Positions 33,329 to 42,471 of a stretch of DNA of 62,497 nt are shown piece by piece. How positions within the stretch are numbered: position 1 is the stretch's first letter; each line of letters starts with the position of its first letter. Below the pieces are notes generated by a model. That model ran no database searches. It saw only the letters and a list, made by a program, of their open reading frames with translations, and was not told the DNA's origin. The DNA lies in NCBI RefSeq assembly GCF_900100605.1, contig NZ_FNCN01000036.1, positions 1 through 62,497 of the forward strand, written 5' to 3'. The stretch is from Sinosporangium album (GTDB lineage Bacteria > Actinomycetota > Actinomycetes > Streptosporangiales > Streptosporangiaceae). The position numbers were made by a program, and so were the translations under genes.

Positions 33329-34900
33329 TCATGGGGGGCTTGGGGGGCGGAGGACGCGGGCGGTGCCGGCTATGAGGGCGGTGGCGAGGATCCAGTCGGA
33401 GGCGATGAGGGTCCAGGCGAGCCATCGGGTCCAGCCGGCGGGGTCCCAGGCGGCGCGTTGTTCGAAGACGCTGACGGGGACGAGGAGGTCGAGGGTGTAG
33501 ACGAAGGAGTTGAAGGTGCGCCGGTGGTCGGGGTCGATCTGGGTGGGGGGTTCGAGGCCGAAGACGATGGTGCCGGTGGTGAGGAGGACGGCGGCCCAGA
33601 GGGCGGCCTGCCAGGGGCGGTAGCCGTACCCGACGATGGCGTCGAGGAGTCGGCCCCAGGCGCGACCGGTGGGGCGCAGGGTGGTGCGGTGTTCGCGCTG
33701 TTTGGCCAGCATGACGCGGCGGGCGTCGGGTTCGTGGCCGATGCGGCGGTACCACGTGGCGAGCTGTTCGTAGGGCTGGGGGCGGTAGCCGTCGGGGTCG
33801 CGGGAGACCCAGTCGAGGCGTTGGGCGACGGTCCAGTCGCCGCGGAGGGAGTCGTAGGTGGTGCCGTTGAGGTGGACCTTGCCGGCGTAGCCGGTCGGGT
33901 GGTCGAGTAGGACGCCGATGCGGGAGTAGCCGAGGGTGATCTCGCCTTTGGTGGAGGCGGTCGTGAGGATCAGCTCGTCGACCTGCATGTGGCTGAGGTG
34001 GAGTACGCGCCCTTCGGCGCTGAGGTGGGCCTTGTCGAAGGACAGCACGCCGCCGATGTGGGCGCCGCGCAGGCGGATGCCGCCTTCGGAGGTGAAGCCG
34101 GCGCTGAATTCGGCGGCTCTGGCGGTGAGGAAGTCGCCGAGGAGGGCGAGGCCGCCGGTGGCGGTGATCGTGGACCGCTGGAGGTAGAGGCCGCCGACGA
34201 AGGTTCCTCCGATGAGCCGCAGGCCGCCTTCGGCGCGCAGGTCGCGCATGAATGTGCCGCCGTCCACGGTCAGCCCGCCGGCCCATACGGCCCACTTGTG
34301 CTGGTCGTAGCCGCGTTCTGCCAGGTCGGCCTTGGTGTAGGGGTGACCGGTGTCCTCGAAGGGGCGCTCGTTGATCTGCGAGTACGGCGGAGGCGCCGAG
34401 ATGTGGGCCCGGGACATGCGGAATTGGCCGGTGATGTGGGCGTTGTCCAGCCGGATGCCGGCCCGCACGCGGGTGCCGTCCAGTTCGAAGACCCCGTTGA
34501 TGTGGGCGCGTCCGGCGCGGATGCGGTGGATGTCGCAGCCGCGTAGCCGGATGCCTTTGGCGGAGGCGTCGGTGAGGTGGACGGCGCCGGGGATGTAGCA
34601 GGTGAGGAGGTTGAGTTTGTCGGAGATCTCGGCGTCGGAGAGGGTGAGGTCGCCCACGATGCGGGCGCCCGCCAGGCGCACGCCGGGGATCTTTCCGGGT
34701 TCGGGCTCGCGTGCCCCGGTCAGCAGTGCCGCGATCAGCTCGGCTCTGATCTCGCGGTCGGCGTCCCAGTTCGCGCCGTCCGCGGGGAGGTTGTCGTCGG
34801 GGTCTTCGGCGCGCAGGTCGACCCAGGTGCCCGAGGGGTACGCGTCCCAGACTCGCCGCTCGGCCGGACTCATCCTCCGAAATAACCGCGATCTTCGCAC
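33329..34900 (-). CDS. Beta-helix-like repeat protein with C-terminal membrane segments
   Basis: 523 aa. Residues about 60-350 consist of irregular short repeats with alternating hydrophobic residues (VRLAGARIVGDLTLSDAEI, IRLRGCDIHRIRAGRAHI, LHLSHMQVDELILTTASTKG), as in pentapeptide-like or bactofilin-like solenoids. Residues 360-410 form a helical bridge (PQPYEQLATWYRRIGHEPDA), and two to three hydrophobic segments lie at 430-515 (AALWAAVLLTTGTIVFGL, SDWILATALIAGTARVL). Similar proteins are often labelled oxidoreductase without evidence. The start is uncertain: GTG 34900 or ATG 34873. Confidence 0.7.
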   Translation of the reverse strand: MRRSRLFRRMSPAERRVWDAYPSGTWVDLRAEDPDDNLPADGANWDADREIRAELIAALLTGAREPEPGKIPGVRLAGARIVGDLTLSDAEISDKLNLLTCYIPGAVHLTDASAKGIRLRGCDIHRIRAGRAHINGVFELDGTRVRAGIRLDNAHITGQFRMSRAHISAPPPYSQINERPFEDTGHPYTKADLAERGYDQHKWAVWAGGLTVDGGTFMRDLRAEGGLRLIGGTFVGGLYLQRSTITATGGLALLGDFLTARAAEFSAGFTSEGGIRLRGAHIGGVLSFDKAHLSAEGRVLHLSHMQVDELILTTASTKGEITLGYSRIGVLLDHPTGYAGKVHLNGTTYDSLRGDWTVAQRLDWVSRDPDGYRPQPYEQLATWYRRIGHEPDARRVMLAKQREHRTTLRPTGRAWGRLLDAIVGYGYRPWQAALWAAVLLTTGTIVFGLEPPTQIDPDHRRTFNSFVYTLDLLVPVSVFEQRAAWDPAGWTRWLAWTLIASDWILATALIAGTARVLRPPSPP

Positions 34901-34964
34901 AGCTGGACTTTACTCAACGGCCCCGGTCGCTGGTGGCCTGACCGCCGTCGGACACAATGTTCGG

Positions 34965-35744
34965 ATGTTCCAGCAGATCGCCCCCGGGTTCGACCTCGCA
35001 CTCGACCGTGACGCCGCCGTCGCGACGCTCCGGCTCAACCGTCCGGAGAAGCGCAACGCCATCACCGCCCAGATGTGGCGCGATCTGCCCGGCATCCTGG
35101 GGCGGCTTGCCGAGGACCCCACCGTACGGGTTCTGATCCTCACCGGCGCGGGCGGCACGTTCTGCGCGGGGGCCGACATCTCCGAGATCGTTGCCCTCGG
35201 CGACGGGGGTGACGACACCGGCGCCACCGTGGCGGCGGAGAGTGCGCTGCTGGAGTTCCCCAAGCCCTCCATCGCGATGATCGAGGGTTACTGCGTGGGC
35301 GGCGGATGCCAGCTCGCCCTGGCCTGCGACCTGCGCATCGCCTCGGACAGCGCCCGTTTCGGGATCACGCCCGCCAAGCTGGGGATCGTCTACCCCCACT
35401 CCTCGACGCACCGGCTGGTCCGCCAGGTCGGCCCGTCGGCCGCCAAGCTCCTGCTCTTCTCCGCGGACCTGGTCGACGCCTCGTGGGCGCTGCGTGTCGG
35501 GCTTGTCGACGAGACCGCGGTCCCCGAGGACCTCACGGCCCGTGTCCACGCCCTCGCCGGCGCGATGGTCGGCCGTTCGCAGCTCACGCTGGCCGCGACC
35601 AAGGAGGTCATCGACGGTAGGGCGGACGACGCCCGTTTCCGGGAGTGGCAGAAGCGCTCCCGCGAGAGCGGTGAGCTCGCCGAGGGTGTCGCCGCTTTCC
35701 TCGAACGGCGCCCGCCGTCTTTCATCTGGACCCCGGGCACCTGA
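34965..35744 (+). CDS. Enoyl-CoA hydratase/isomerase family protein
   Basis: 259 aa crotonase-fold enzyme of acyl-CoA metabolism. NRPEKRNAI, the first oxyanion-hole segment AGGTFCAGADISEI and the second in MIEGYCVGGGCQLALACDLRI are present; the first catalytic Glu position is not obvious, the second falls near FGITPAKLGIVYP. The usual Glu-Glu pair of true hydratases could not be confirmed, so isomerase, hydrolase or another crotonase activity is possible. ATG 34965 follows a CACAAT hexamer at 6 nt and may be leaderless. A 16-bp direct duplication (GGGCACCTGAGACCCG) covers the end of the gene. Confidence 0.88.
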   Translation: MFQQIAPGFDLALDRDAAVATLRLNRPEKRNAITAQMWRDLPGILGRLAEDPTVRVLILTGAGGTFCAGADISEIVALGDGGDDTGATVAAESALLEFPKPSIAMIEGYCVGGGCQLALACDLRIASDSARFGITPAKLGIVYPHSSTHRLVRQVGPSAAKLLLFSADLVDASWALRVGLVDETAVPEDLTARVHALAGAMVGRSQLTLAATKEVIDGRADDARFREWQKRSRESGELAEGVAAFLERRPPSFIWTPGT

Positions 35745-35938
35745 GACCCGGGCACCTGAGACCCGGACGGCGGCCGACCGGAACCCGGGGACGGAAGGTA
35801 AAGGGATCTTGCCCTTAGCGCCTGCCGGGGCGAGGTTTTCTGGGGTCTTCGGTGGTGTAATCGGGACAATATTGCTCCTTGCTTGGTGGATATGGGCGAA
35901 TCTTCCGTGCCACCGTGAAAGCGAGGAGATGATGTGTT

Positions 35939-37282
35939 GTGCGAGAGACAACGCCGCTCTACCTACAGGGTCTCTTCGCTCCCGTGGACGATGAGATCGA
36001 CGCCTACGACCTGCCGGTGATCGGTGAGCTGCCGCGGGAGCTCAACGGGCGGTACATGCGCAACGGTCCGAATCCCGAGCCCGGCCAGGACACCGGCAGC
36101 TGGGTCACCGGACCCGGGATGGTGCACTCGATCCGGCTGAGGGGTGGGAAGGCCGAGTGGTATCACAACCGCTGGGTGAGGACCACCCTGTTCAATGACG
36201 ACGCACCGTATATCAGGAACGACTACTCGATCGACTACGCCGCCGTGCCCGCGAACACGCACATCGTGCCGTGCCACGGCAAGGTCTTCGCGCTGTTCGA
36301 GTCGGGCATGCCGTACGAGATGACGGTGGACCTGGAGACCATCGGCCCGTTCAACTTCGGCGGCATGCTGAAGACGGGGATGACCGCGCATCCCAAGCAC
36401 GACGCCGTGACGGGGGAGCTGCACTTCTACCACTACGGCTTCAGGCGGCCCTACCTCATCTACTACCGCTTGTCCACCGAGGGCGAGCTGGTGGAGAGCC
36501 GGGAGATCGAGGTGCCGGGACCGAGTATGAAGCACGACTTCGCCGTCACCTCCGGCCATGTCATCTTCCTGGACCTGCCCGTCGTGTTCAGCGCCGCGCG
36601 CGCCGACGACGGCCTGCCGTACGGCTGGGACGACGACTACGGCGCGCGGATCGGGATCATGCCGATGCGGGAGGGCGCGCCGGTCACCTGGTACGACATC
36701 GACCCCTGCTTCATCTTCCACACCGCCAACGCCCACGAGGACGCTTCCGGGCGGATCGTGCTCGACGCCGTCCGCTACTCGCCTTCCGCGTTCCACTCAC
36801 TCTGGTCGCAGCTCCAGGGGGGAGAGCCGGTGAACGCCGCAGGGCTGTTCGGGCAGGGCCATCTGCACCGCTATGTCATCGACCTGGCGGAAGGCGTGAG
36901 CGAGGAGCAGCTGGACGGTCTCGACATCGAGTTCCCGACCTTCAACGAGGAGCGGGTGGGCGACGCGAACCGCTATCTCTACGCGGTTTCAACCGACGGA
37001 ATCGTGAAATACGACCACAGGGAGGGGACGGCCGAGTTCTACAAGGTCGGCCACGACCGGCTGCCCGGCGAGGCGGTGTTCGTCCAGGCGCGCGGGCGGC
37101 GCGGAGAGGACGAAGGCTGGTTGATCTCCCTCGTGACCGGTGGCGAGGGGGCGCCGTCGGAGCTTCTGGTCCTCGACGCCAGAGATCTCAGCCATGTCGC
37201 CTCCGTACGGCTGCCGCGCCGCGTCCCGGTCGGGCTCCACGGGTCGTGGGTGCCGGAGGAGCAGGACATGAACCGGGCGTGA
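35939..37282 (+). CDS. Carotenoid oxygenase family protein
   Basis: 447 aa. A seven-bladed propeller dioxygenase that cleaves carotenoids, apocarotenoids or stilbene-like double bonds with Fe(II) held by four His. Candidate ligands are in GMTAHPKHD, PGPSMKHDFAVT, FIFHTANAHEDA and VGLHGSWVP, in the expected order. The N-terminus ELPRELNGRYMRNGPNPEP is diagnostic. It starts at GTG with GAGGAG about 11 nt upstream, alone in its transcript. No carotenoid biosynthesis genes are in the window. Confidence 0.92.
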   Translation: MRETTPLYLQGLFAPVDDEIDAYDLPVIGELPRELNGRYMRNGPNPEPGQDTGSWVTGPGMVHSIRLRGGKAEWYHNRWVRTTLFNDDAPYIRNDYSIDYAAVPANTHIVPCHGKVFALFESGMPYEMTVDLETIGPFNFGGMLKTGMTAHPKHDAVTGELHFYHYGFRRPYLIYYRLSTEGELVESREIEVPGPSMKHDFAVTSGHVIFLDLPVVFSAARADDGLPYGWDDDYGARIGIMPMREGAPVTWYDIDPCFIFHTANAHEDASGRIVLDAVRYSPSAFHSLWSQLQGGEPVNAAGLFGQGHLHRYVIDLAEGVSEEQLDGLDIEFPTFNEERVGDANRYLYAVSTDGIVKYDHREGTAEFYKVGHDRLPGEAVFVQARGRRGEDEGWLISLVTGGEGAPSELLVLDARDLSHVASVRLPRRVPVGLHGSWVPEEQDMNRA

Positions 37283-37295
37283 GCCCTGACCAGCG

Positions 37296-37334
37296 GGGCC
37301 GGGGCCGTACGCGCCGAGCGCACGGCCCCGGCCC
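37296..37334. terminator. Hairpin between the convergent carotenoid oxygenase and glgC genes
   Basis: GGGCCGGGGCCGT (37296-37308) pairs with ACGGCCCCGGCCC (37322-37334) around a 13-nt loop. Confidence 0.75.
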
Positions 37335-37373
37335 ATGACCGGCCGCGGGTGGTCGGCACGCGATCGGGGGCCC

Positions 37374-38609
37374 TCAGGGTTTGACGACGGCGTTCTTCCC
37401 GATGACGGTGATGCCCCCGGCGGTCACGGAGAAGCGCTTCCTGTCGGCGTCGAGGTCGTAGCCGATGCTGGCGCCGTCGGGGACGATGACGTTCTTGTCG
37501 ATGATGGCGCGCCGGATCCGCGCCCCTCGCCCCACCTTGACGCCGTCCATGATGACCGAGTCCTCGACCAGGGAGTGCGAGTGCAGGACGGTCCGGGGTG
37601 AGATGACCGACCGTACGGCGGTGCCCCCGGAAATGATGGCGCCGGGGGAGACCAGCGAGTCCAGGGCGTGCCCGACGCGGTCGCCGCTGTTGTGCACGAA
37701 CTTGGCCGGCGGCAGCGGATCACGCCCGGTGTAGATGGGCCAGTGCTCGTTGTAGAGGTTGAACACGGGGTGGACGGAGATCAGGTCCATGTGCGCCTCG
37801 TAGTAGGCGTCGAGCGTCCCGACGTCGCGCCAGTAGCCGCGGTCGCGGTCGGTCGAACCCGGCACCGCGTTGTGCGCGAAGTCGTAGACCTCCGCACGTC
37901 CCTCCTTGACCAGCATCGGGATGATGTTCCCGCCGAGGTCGTGCCTGCTCGACGGGTTGAGCGCGTCCTCGTGCACCGCGTCGATCATGGCCTGGGTGCG
38001 GAAGACGTAGTTGCCCATCGAGGCGTACACCTGGTCGGGCGCGTCGGGAAGGCCGACGGCGTCGGTGGGCTTCTCGCGGAACGCGGCGATACGCCGCCCG
38101 CTCGGATCGGTCTCGATCACCCCGAACTGGTCGGCCAGCGAGAGCGGCTGCCGGATCGCCGCCACGGTCACATCGGAGCCGGACTCCACGTGCTGCTGGA
38201 CCATCTGCCGCGGGTCCATGCGGTAGATGTGGTCGGCGCCGAAGACGATGACGTGTTCGGGCATCTCATCGTGGATCAGGTTGAAGTTCTGGAAGAGCGC
38301 GTCGGCCGACCCGGCGAACCAGTGGGGGCCGAGGCGCTGCTGGGCTGGCACCGGGGTCACGTAGTTGCCGAGCATGGCCGAGAGCCGCCACGTGCGGGAG
38401 ATGTGCCGGTCGAGGCTGTGGCTCTTGTACTGCGTGAGCACCACGATCTTGAGGTAGCCCCCGTTGGCCAGGTTGGACAGGACGAAGTCCACCAACCTGT
38501 ACATTCCCCCGAACGGCACAGCCGGTTTGGCCCGGTCCGCGGTCAGGGGCATGAGCCTTTTGCCTTCGCCTCCGGCGAGCACGATCGCGAGCACTCTGGG
38601 GGTCGTCAT
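37374..38609 (-). CDS. glgC: Glucose-1-phosphate adenylyltransferase
   Basis: 411 aa. Makes ADP-glucose from ATP and glucose-1-phosphate for glycogen/maltosyl synthesis; cytoplasmic. [26 protein letters not shown] is the nucleotide-binding and activator region, [13 protein letters not shown] holds the catalytic Asp, FREKP the product-binding Lys, and the C-terminal left-handed beta-helix is seen in [21 protein letters not shown]. Divergent from glgM with 86 nt between. Confidence 0.97.
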   Translation of the reverse strand: MTTPRVLAIVLAGGEGKRLMPLTADRAKPAVPFGGMYRLVDFVLSNLANGGYLKIVVLTQYKSHSLDRHISRTWRLSAMLGNYVTPVPAQQRLGPHWFAGSADALFQNFNLIHDEMPEHVIVFGADHIYRMDPRQMVQQHVESGSDVTVAAIRQPLSLADQFGVIETDPSGRRIAAFREKPTDAVGLPDAPDQVYASMGNYVFRTQAMIDAVHEDALNPSSRHDLGGNIIPMLVKEGRAEVYDFAHNAVPGSTDRDRGYWRDVGTLDAYYEAHMDLISVHPVFNLYNEHWPIYTGRDPLPPAKFVHNSGDRVGHALDSLVSPGAIISGGTAVRSVISPRTVLHSHSLVEDSVIMDGVKVGRGARIRRAIIDKNVIVPDGASIGYDLDADRKRFSVTAGGITVIGKNAVVKP

Positions 38610-38682
38610 AAGTCAGGACGTTACCCTTCTAAACCCCCAAAATCACCCTGGCCGAACACCCCGCGGAACGCGCCCGGCGCGT

Positions 38683-38688
38683 TAAGGT
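38683..38688 (+). promoter_or_regulatory. -10 box TAAGGT of a leaderless start
   Basis: TAnnnT hexamer ending 7 nt before the GTG of glgM. AAGG inside the same hexamer could also act as a weak ribosome site, so leaderless initiation is likely but not certain. Confidence 0.4.
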
Positions 38689-38695
38689 CGGACCC

Positions 38696-39871
38696 GTGCG
38701 AGTCGATCTCCTGAGCCGCGAATATCCGCCGGACGTCTACGGCGGAGCCGGCGTCCACGTGGAATACCTGGCCCGAGAACTGCGCGGCCTGGCCGACGTG
38801 CGCGTCCACTGCTTCGGCGGGCCCCGCCCGGAACCCGGAGTGCTGGCCTACCCCGTGCCCGGCGAGCTGGAGGCGGCCAACGCCGCACTCCAGGTGCTCG
38901 GGGTGGACGTGGCCATGGCCGCCGGATGCCGGGGGGCCGACGTCGTGCACAGCCACACCTGGTATGCGAACTTCGCCGGACACATCGCCAAACTGCTGTA
39001 CGGCGTGCCGCACGTCGTGACAACCCACAGCCTGGAGCCGCTGCGGCCGTGGAAGGCCGAGCAGCTCGGCGGGGGATACGCCGTGTCGTCGTGGGCCGAG
39101 CGCACCGCCCTCGCCGCGGCCGACGCCATCGTGGCGGTGTCGGACGGGATGCGGAGCGACGTGCTGGCCGCCTATCCGGAGATCCCGCCCGACAGGGTGT
39201 CGGTGATCCACAACGGGATCGACACCGACGAATACGCCCCCGACCTCGGGGACGGCTTCCTGATCGGGCACGGCATCGACCCGGCGGTGCCGTACGTCGT
39301 GTTCGTCGGGCGCATCACGCGGCAGAAGGGGCTGGTGCACCTGCTCCACGCGGCGAGGTCCTTCCCGCGCGACACCCAGCTCGTGCTGTGTGCGGGGGCG
39401 CCCGACACCGCCGAGCTGCAGGAGGAGGTCACGGCGCTGGTGGAGGGGCTGGCCGCGAGCCGGCCCGGCATCGTGTGGATCAGGGAGATGCTGCCGAGGC
39501 TCGAGGTGATCCAGATCCTCAGCCGGGCCGCGGTGTTCGTCTGCCCGTCGGTCTACGAGCCCATGGGCATCGTGAACCTGGAGGCCATGGCCTGCGCGAC
39601 GGCCGTCGTCGCCACCGCCACGGGCGGCATCCCCGAGGTCGTCGCCGACGGTGAGACGGGCCTGCTGGTGCCGATCGACCAGGCGGAGGACGGCACGCCC
39701 CACGACCCGGAGCGTTTCGCCGCCGACCTCGCCGAGCGGGTCAACGCGCTGCTGGCCGACCCCGCACGGGCCGCCGCGATGGGCGCCGCCGGCCGTGTGC
39801 GCGCGGTCGAGCACTTCTCGTGGGCGAAGGTCGCCGAGCGCACACTCCGGCTTTACGCCACGCTCCGCTGA
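38696..39871 (+). CDS. glgM: Actinobacterial glycogen synthase / maltose-1-phosphate synthase (GT4)
   Basis: 391-aa glycosyltransferase family 4 enzyme. In actinobacteria the glgC-linked member (Rv1212c-type, often annotated GlgA) uses ADP-glucose and glucose-1-phosphate to make maltose-1-phosphate for the GlgE alpha-glucan route. SREYPPDVYGGAGVHVEYLA at the N-terminus, VFVGRITRQKGLVHLL, and the GT4 donor site PSVYEPMGIVNLEAMACATAVVA are visible. Divergence from glgC is the common arrangement. GlgE and GlgB genes are not in the window. Confidence 0.9.
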   Translation: MRVDLLSREYPPDVYGGAGVHVEYLARELRGLADVRVHCFGGPRPEPGVLAYPVPGELEAANAALQVLGVDVAMAAGCRGADVVHSHTWYANFAGHIAKLLYGVPHVVTTHSLEPLRPWKAEQLGGGYAVSSWAERTALAAADAIVAVSDGMRSDVLAAYPEIPPDRVSVIHNGIDTDEYAPDLGDGFLIGHGIDPAVPYVVFVGRITRQKGLVHLLHAARSFPRDTQLVLCAGAPDTAELQEEVTALVEGLAASRPGIVWIREMLPRLEVIQILSRAAVFVCPSVYEPMGIVNLEAMACATAVVATATGGIPEVVADGETGLLVPIDQAEDGTPHDPERFAADLAERVNALLADPARAAAMGAAGRVRAVEHFSWAKVAERTLRLYATLR

Positions 39872-39906
39872 GCGGCATCCGCGGGTGCGGGGTCCGCGGG
39901 TGCGGG

Positions 39907-40308
39907 TCAGCGGCGTTCGAGCACCACGACGGGGATCTTCCGTGCGGTCTTCCGCGCGTATTCGTCGTAGGGCGGCCAGGTGGCGGTCATGAGTTTCCAG
40001 AGCTCGGGCCGTTCGGCGTCGGTGGCGGCGCGGGCGCGGGCGGGGAAGACCTCGTCCCGCACCTGGACCTCGACGTCGGGGTCGGCCTCCAGGTTGAGAT
40101 ACCACAGCGGGTGCTTGACGTCGCCGCCGTTGGAGGCGATCACGACGAGGTCGTCGCCGTGGCGCTGGTAGATCAGTGGTGACGTGCGGGGCTCGCCGCT
40201 GCGGCGCCCCGTGGTGGTGAGCAGCAGGACGGTGGAGTCGTTCCAGTCGTGGCCTTCGGCTCCGCCGGTCTCGCGGTATCGCTTGACGTGCTCTTCTCCG
40301 AACAGCAT
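39907..40308 (-). CDS. Deazaflavin (F420)-dependent nitroreductase-like oxidoreductase
   Basis: 133 aa, a small split-barrel protein of the Ddn type. LLLTTTGRRSGEPRTSPLIYQ is the cofactor-binding signature and HPLWYLNLEADPDVEVQV the second family segment. Members reduce quinones, nitroimidazoles or other acceptors with F420H2. ATG preceded by GGAAGG. Confidence 0.92.
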   Translation of the reverse strand: MLFGEEHVKRYRETGGAEGHDWNDSTVLLLTTTGRRSGEPRTSPLIYQRHGDDLVVIASNGGDVKHPLWYLNLEADPDVEVQVRDEVFPARARAATDAERPELWKLMTATWPPYDEYARKTARKIPVVVLERR

Positions 40309-40439
40309 CGTGTCGCCTTCCGATGTGGTGGAGCAGCCCCCGCCGCCCTGCGGCGGGAACCGCTCACTGGACAGATTCCGAACCTATCCCGCCCGGGTAC
40401 GGCACGCCGTGAGGCGGGCCGCCCGGACCGCGGGGGCGA

Positions 40440-40997
40440 TCAGTTGCTGCGGTATCTGTCCCACTCGGTGCGGATTGCGGAATGGATGATGGAATCGCGC
40501 CACCCGGTGGGGGTGGCGACGTGGTGGCGGAGGCGGCCTTCCTCCACCATCCCGGCGACCAGCATGGCGAGCTGCGCACCGGTGTTCGCGGGGGAGCGCG
40601 ACCCCCACAGGCGGTGTAGCCCGAGTCTTCGGAAACCGAATTCGAGTATGAGCCGGAGCAGGTCGGTGCCCATCCCGCGCCCCCACTGGTCGGGGCGCAG
40701 ACCGACGCCGATCTCTGCGCTGTGCGGGTATTCGGGGTCGATGAGGAGCCGTCCGACGCCGATGAGCCGGGCCGTGTCGTTGTCGATGACGGCGAGGAGG
40801 TAGCGGTGCCGCGGCCGAGCCGCCGCGGCCTCGACGGCCTTGGCGATGATCTCCTCGACTTCGTCGCGGGTGCGGGGGTTGAACGGCAGGTGCTGGGTGG
40901 CTGCGGGGTCGCCGTAGATGGCGAGCAGGGCGTCCACGTCGTCCGGGGTGACCTCGCGCAGCCTGAGCCGTACTCCGGAATAGTGAACGGAATGCAT
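40440..40997 (-). CDS. GNAT family N-acetyltransferase (RimJ/RimL type)
   Basis: 185 aa. VRLREVTPDDVDALLAIYGDP opens the fold, RLLIDPEYPHSAEIGVGLRPDQWGRGMGTD is the acetyl-CoA-binding segment (Q-x-x-G-x-G/A), and FGFRRLGLHRLWGSRSPAN is the typical C-terminal part. Substrate unknown (protein N-terminus, drug or amino acid). Probably leaderless, with TAGCGT 6 nt upstream. Confidence 0.9.
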   Translation of the reverse strand: MHSVHYSGVRLRLREVTPDDVDALLAIYGDPAATQHLPFNPRTRDEVEEIIAKAVEAAAARPRHRYLLAVIDNDTARLIGVGRLLIDPEYPHSAEIGVGLRPDQWGRGMGTDLLRLILEFGFRRLGLHRLWGSRSPANTGAQLAMLVAGMVEEGRLRHHVATPTGWRDSIIHSAIRTEWDRYRSN

Positions 40998-41003
40998 GCG
41001 ACG

Positions 41004-41009
41004 ACGCTA
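41004..41009 (-). promoter_or_regulatory. -10 box TAGCGT of a leaderless start
   Basis: TAnnnT hexamer ending 6 nt before the GNAT start codon on the minus strand, with no Shine-Dalgarno sequence. Confidence 0.45.
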
Positions 41010-41075
41010 ACGTCTCTTCTGTCCCAGGGCTAGCGATCTTTCCGTTTTATCAACTGAACGCGGATTTTTTACCCT

Positions 41076-41109
41076 CCTGGGTGTGCGACCGACCCGTCGC
41101 ACACCCAGG
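41076..41109. terminator. Hairpin terminator
   Basis: CCTGGGTGTGCGAC (41076-41089) pairs perfectly with GTCGCACACCCAGG (41096-41109), 6-nt loop. It follows the stop of the small gene at 41116 and precedes the GNAT promoter. Confidence 0.8.
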
Positions 41110-41115
41110 ACGCAC

Positions 41116-41385
41116 TTAGGTGGAGGTGTCCGGATAGCCGTGCGCACGGGCCTTCTCCCGATAGCTCTCCACCAGCTCCGGGCGCGAGACCTCCGGCACC
41201 CAGACCGCCTCCGAGAAGCTCCATAGAAGGTGCGGATGACCGCCGAGGCAGACCGCCCCGTAGTCGCGCTCCGCGAGCGCGGCTGCCTCCTCCTCGGTGA
41301 GCTCGCACGCGAGGTTGGCGCGCCGCCGCCACGCGGCGGTGAATCCCGCAGGGTCCCGCACGTAGTACCCCCGGCACACAAGCAT
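41116..41385 (-). CDS. Conserved hypothetical protein, 89 aa
   Basis: A short soluble protein with coherent codon usage: LVCRGYYVRDPAGFTAAWRR, LTEEEAAALAERDYGAVCLG, HLLWSFSEAVWVPEVSRPEL. The repeated aromatic residues suggest a compact domain. No family recognised. It ends in front of a strong hairpin. Start is uncertain; the ATG used lacks a good ribosome site. Confidence 0.55.
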   Translation of the reverse strand: MLVCRGYYVRDPAGFTAAWRRRANLACELTEEEAAALAERDYGAVCLGGHPHLLWSFSEAVWVPEVSRPELVESYREKARAHGYPDTST

Positions 41386-41770
41386 CGTCTTCACAGCCCA
41401 GCACCTCGTTGTCGCCCGAGTGCGAGGACGCTTCGACGCCACCCCCTCGAAGCCGTCGGCCCCCGCATCGCCATCGACATCACCGTCGAAGCACTTCCCG
41501 CCGGCACCCAACGCGTCGTCGCCTGACTCCCGGCCGGTTCCCCACCTCCCCGGGGGAACCGGCCTCCCCATCACGCCCCTGCGGCAGGGCTCCTGATCGT
41601 CACGCTGGATCAGCTCAAGGCGTCGGGCCTGCCGTACGAGACCCGTCATCCCCGTCGGGGATCGTCCGTACGGCAACGCCGGGGCCGTACGGGGGCTCCC
41701 TTCGAAGTGGGGCTCGGTCGACCGTGTGCAGGGAGAGGCCCGGCGGGAGGTGCCCCGCTCCTCAAGGGGG
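41386..41770. other. Gap with a possible gene remnant
   Basis: About 385 nt without an intact gene. On the plus strand near 41440-41526 the peptide LEAVGPRIAIDITVEALPAG ends at a stop and reads like the C-terminus of a real protein, but the frame is broken before it. I cannot name the family. Confidence 0.35.
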
Positions 41771-42385
41771 TCACCCGTCCCCCGATCGACCCTGGGTCCG
41801 TGGTGTGGGGGAGCCGAGGACTCCGGCGGTGAAGTCCGCCAACCGCGCCCGCATCCTTTCGCGCGGGATCCCCTCGTGTCCGGCCAGGTGTTCGACGAGG
41901 TCGGCCCGGGTGGCGGCGAGTAGCACGTGCGCGGTGAAGTCGCCGTCGGCCACGCCGGGGATCCGGCTCAGCATGGCTTGGAGCAGGCCGTGCCAGCGCG
42001 CGTAATGCTCCGTTCGGTAAGGGCTGCCGCTCCCGCTCTCCTCCAGGGCCAGCGCGAGGGGCCGGTTGTCGAGTTTGAAGCACAGCACGGCGTCGAGCAG
42101 TGCGGGCACACGCTGAAGCGGTGAAGTGGCGGGCCCCAGGGGTGGTGGACCCGCTTCCACGGCCTCCCTGAGCGGTTCGAACCGCGCCTCGTACAGCGCG
42201 CGCAGCAGCCCGGTGCGGTCGCCGAAGGCGCGGAAGAGCGTTCCTTTGCCGACGTCGGCCGCTGCCGCGATGTCGGCCATCGTGACGTCCTCGGGATTGT
42301 CGCAGCGGGCATAGAGGGCGTCGGCGGCCACGAGGACGGCCTTCCGGTTGCGGGCAGCGTCCTTGCGGGGCTTGCGCTCAGGCAC
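41771..42385 (-). CDS. TetR family repressor
   Basis: 204 aa. HTH at residues 12-60 (RNRKAVLVAADALYA, VTMADIAAAADVGKGTLFRAFGD, RTGLLRALYEARF) with the usual TetR order; the C-terminal helical domain has an acidic-aromatic pocket (ALALEESGSGSPYRTEHYARW). It is divergent from the SnoaL/NmrA operon. Two copies of CGGACC-N3-GGTCCG in the shared promoter region are its likely operators, so it should repress both directions. Confidence 0.92.
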   Translation of the reverse strand: MPERKPRKDAARNRKAVLVAADALYARCDNPEDVTMADIAAAADVGKGTLFRAFGDRTGLLRALYEARFEPLREAVEAGPPPLGPATSPLQRVPALLDAVLCFKLDNRPLALALEESGSGSPYRTEHYARWHGLLQAMLSRIPGVADGDFTAHVLLAATRADLVEHLAGHEGIPRERMRARLADFTAGVLGSPTPRTQGRSGDG

Positions 42386-42406
42386 GCGGTTCCTCCATTT
42401 GCGAAG

Positions 42407-42421
42407 CGGACCGAGGGTCCG
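42407..42421. promoter_or_regulatory. TetR operator 1, CGGACC-GAG-GGTCCG
   Basis: Perfect 6-bp inverted arms with a 3-nt spacer, 22 nt upstream of the tetR start. Confidence 0.8.
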
Positions 42422-42432
42422 TATCGTTGAAT

Positions 42433-42447
42433 CGGACCCATGGTCCG
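42433..42447. promoter_or_regulatory. TetR operator 2, CGGACC-CAT-GGTCCG
   Basis: Same arms as the site at 42407, centred 26 bp away; 25 nt upstream of the SnoaL-like start. Confidence 0.8.
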
Positions 42448-42471
42448 GATTCTATGAGATGGAGGATACCC

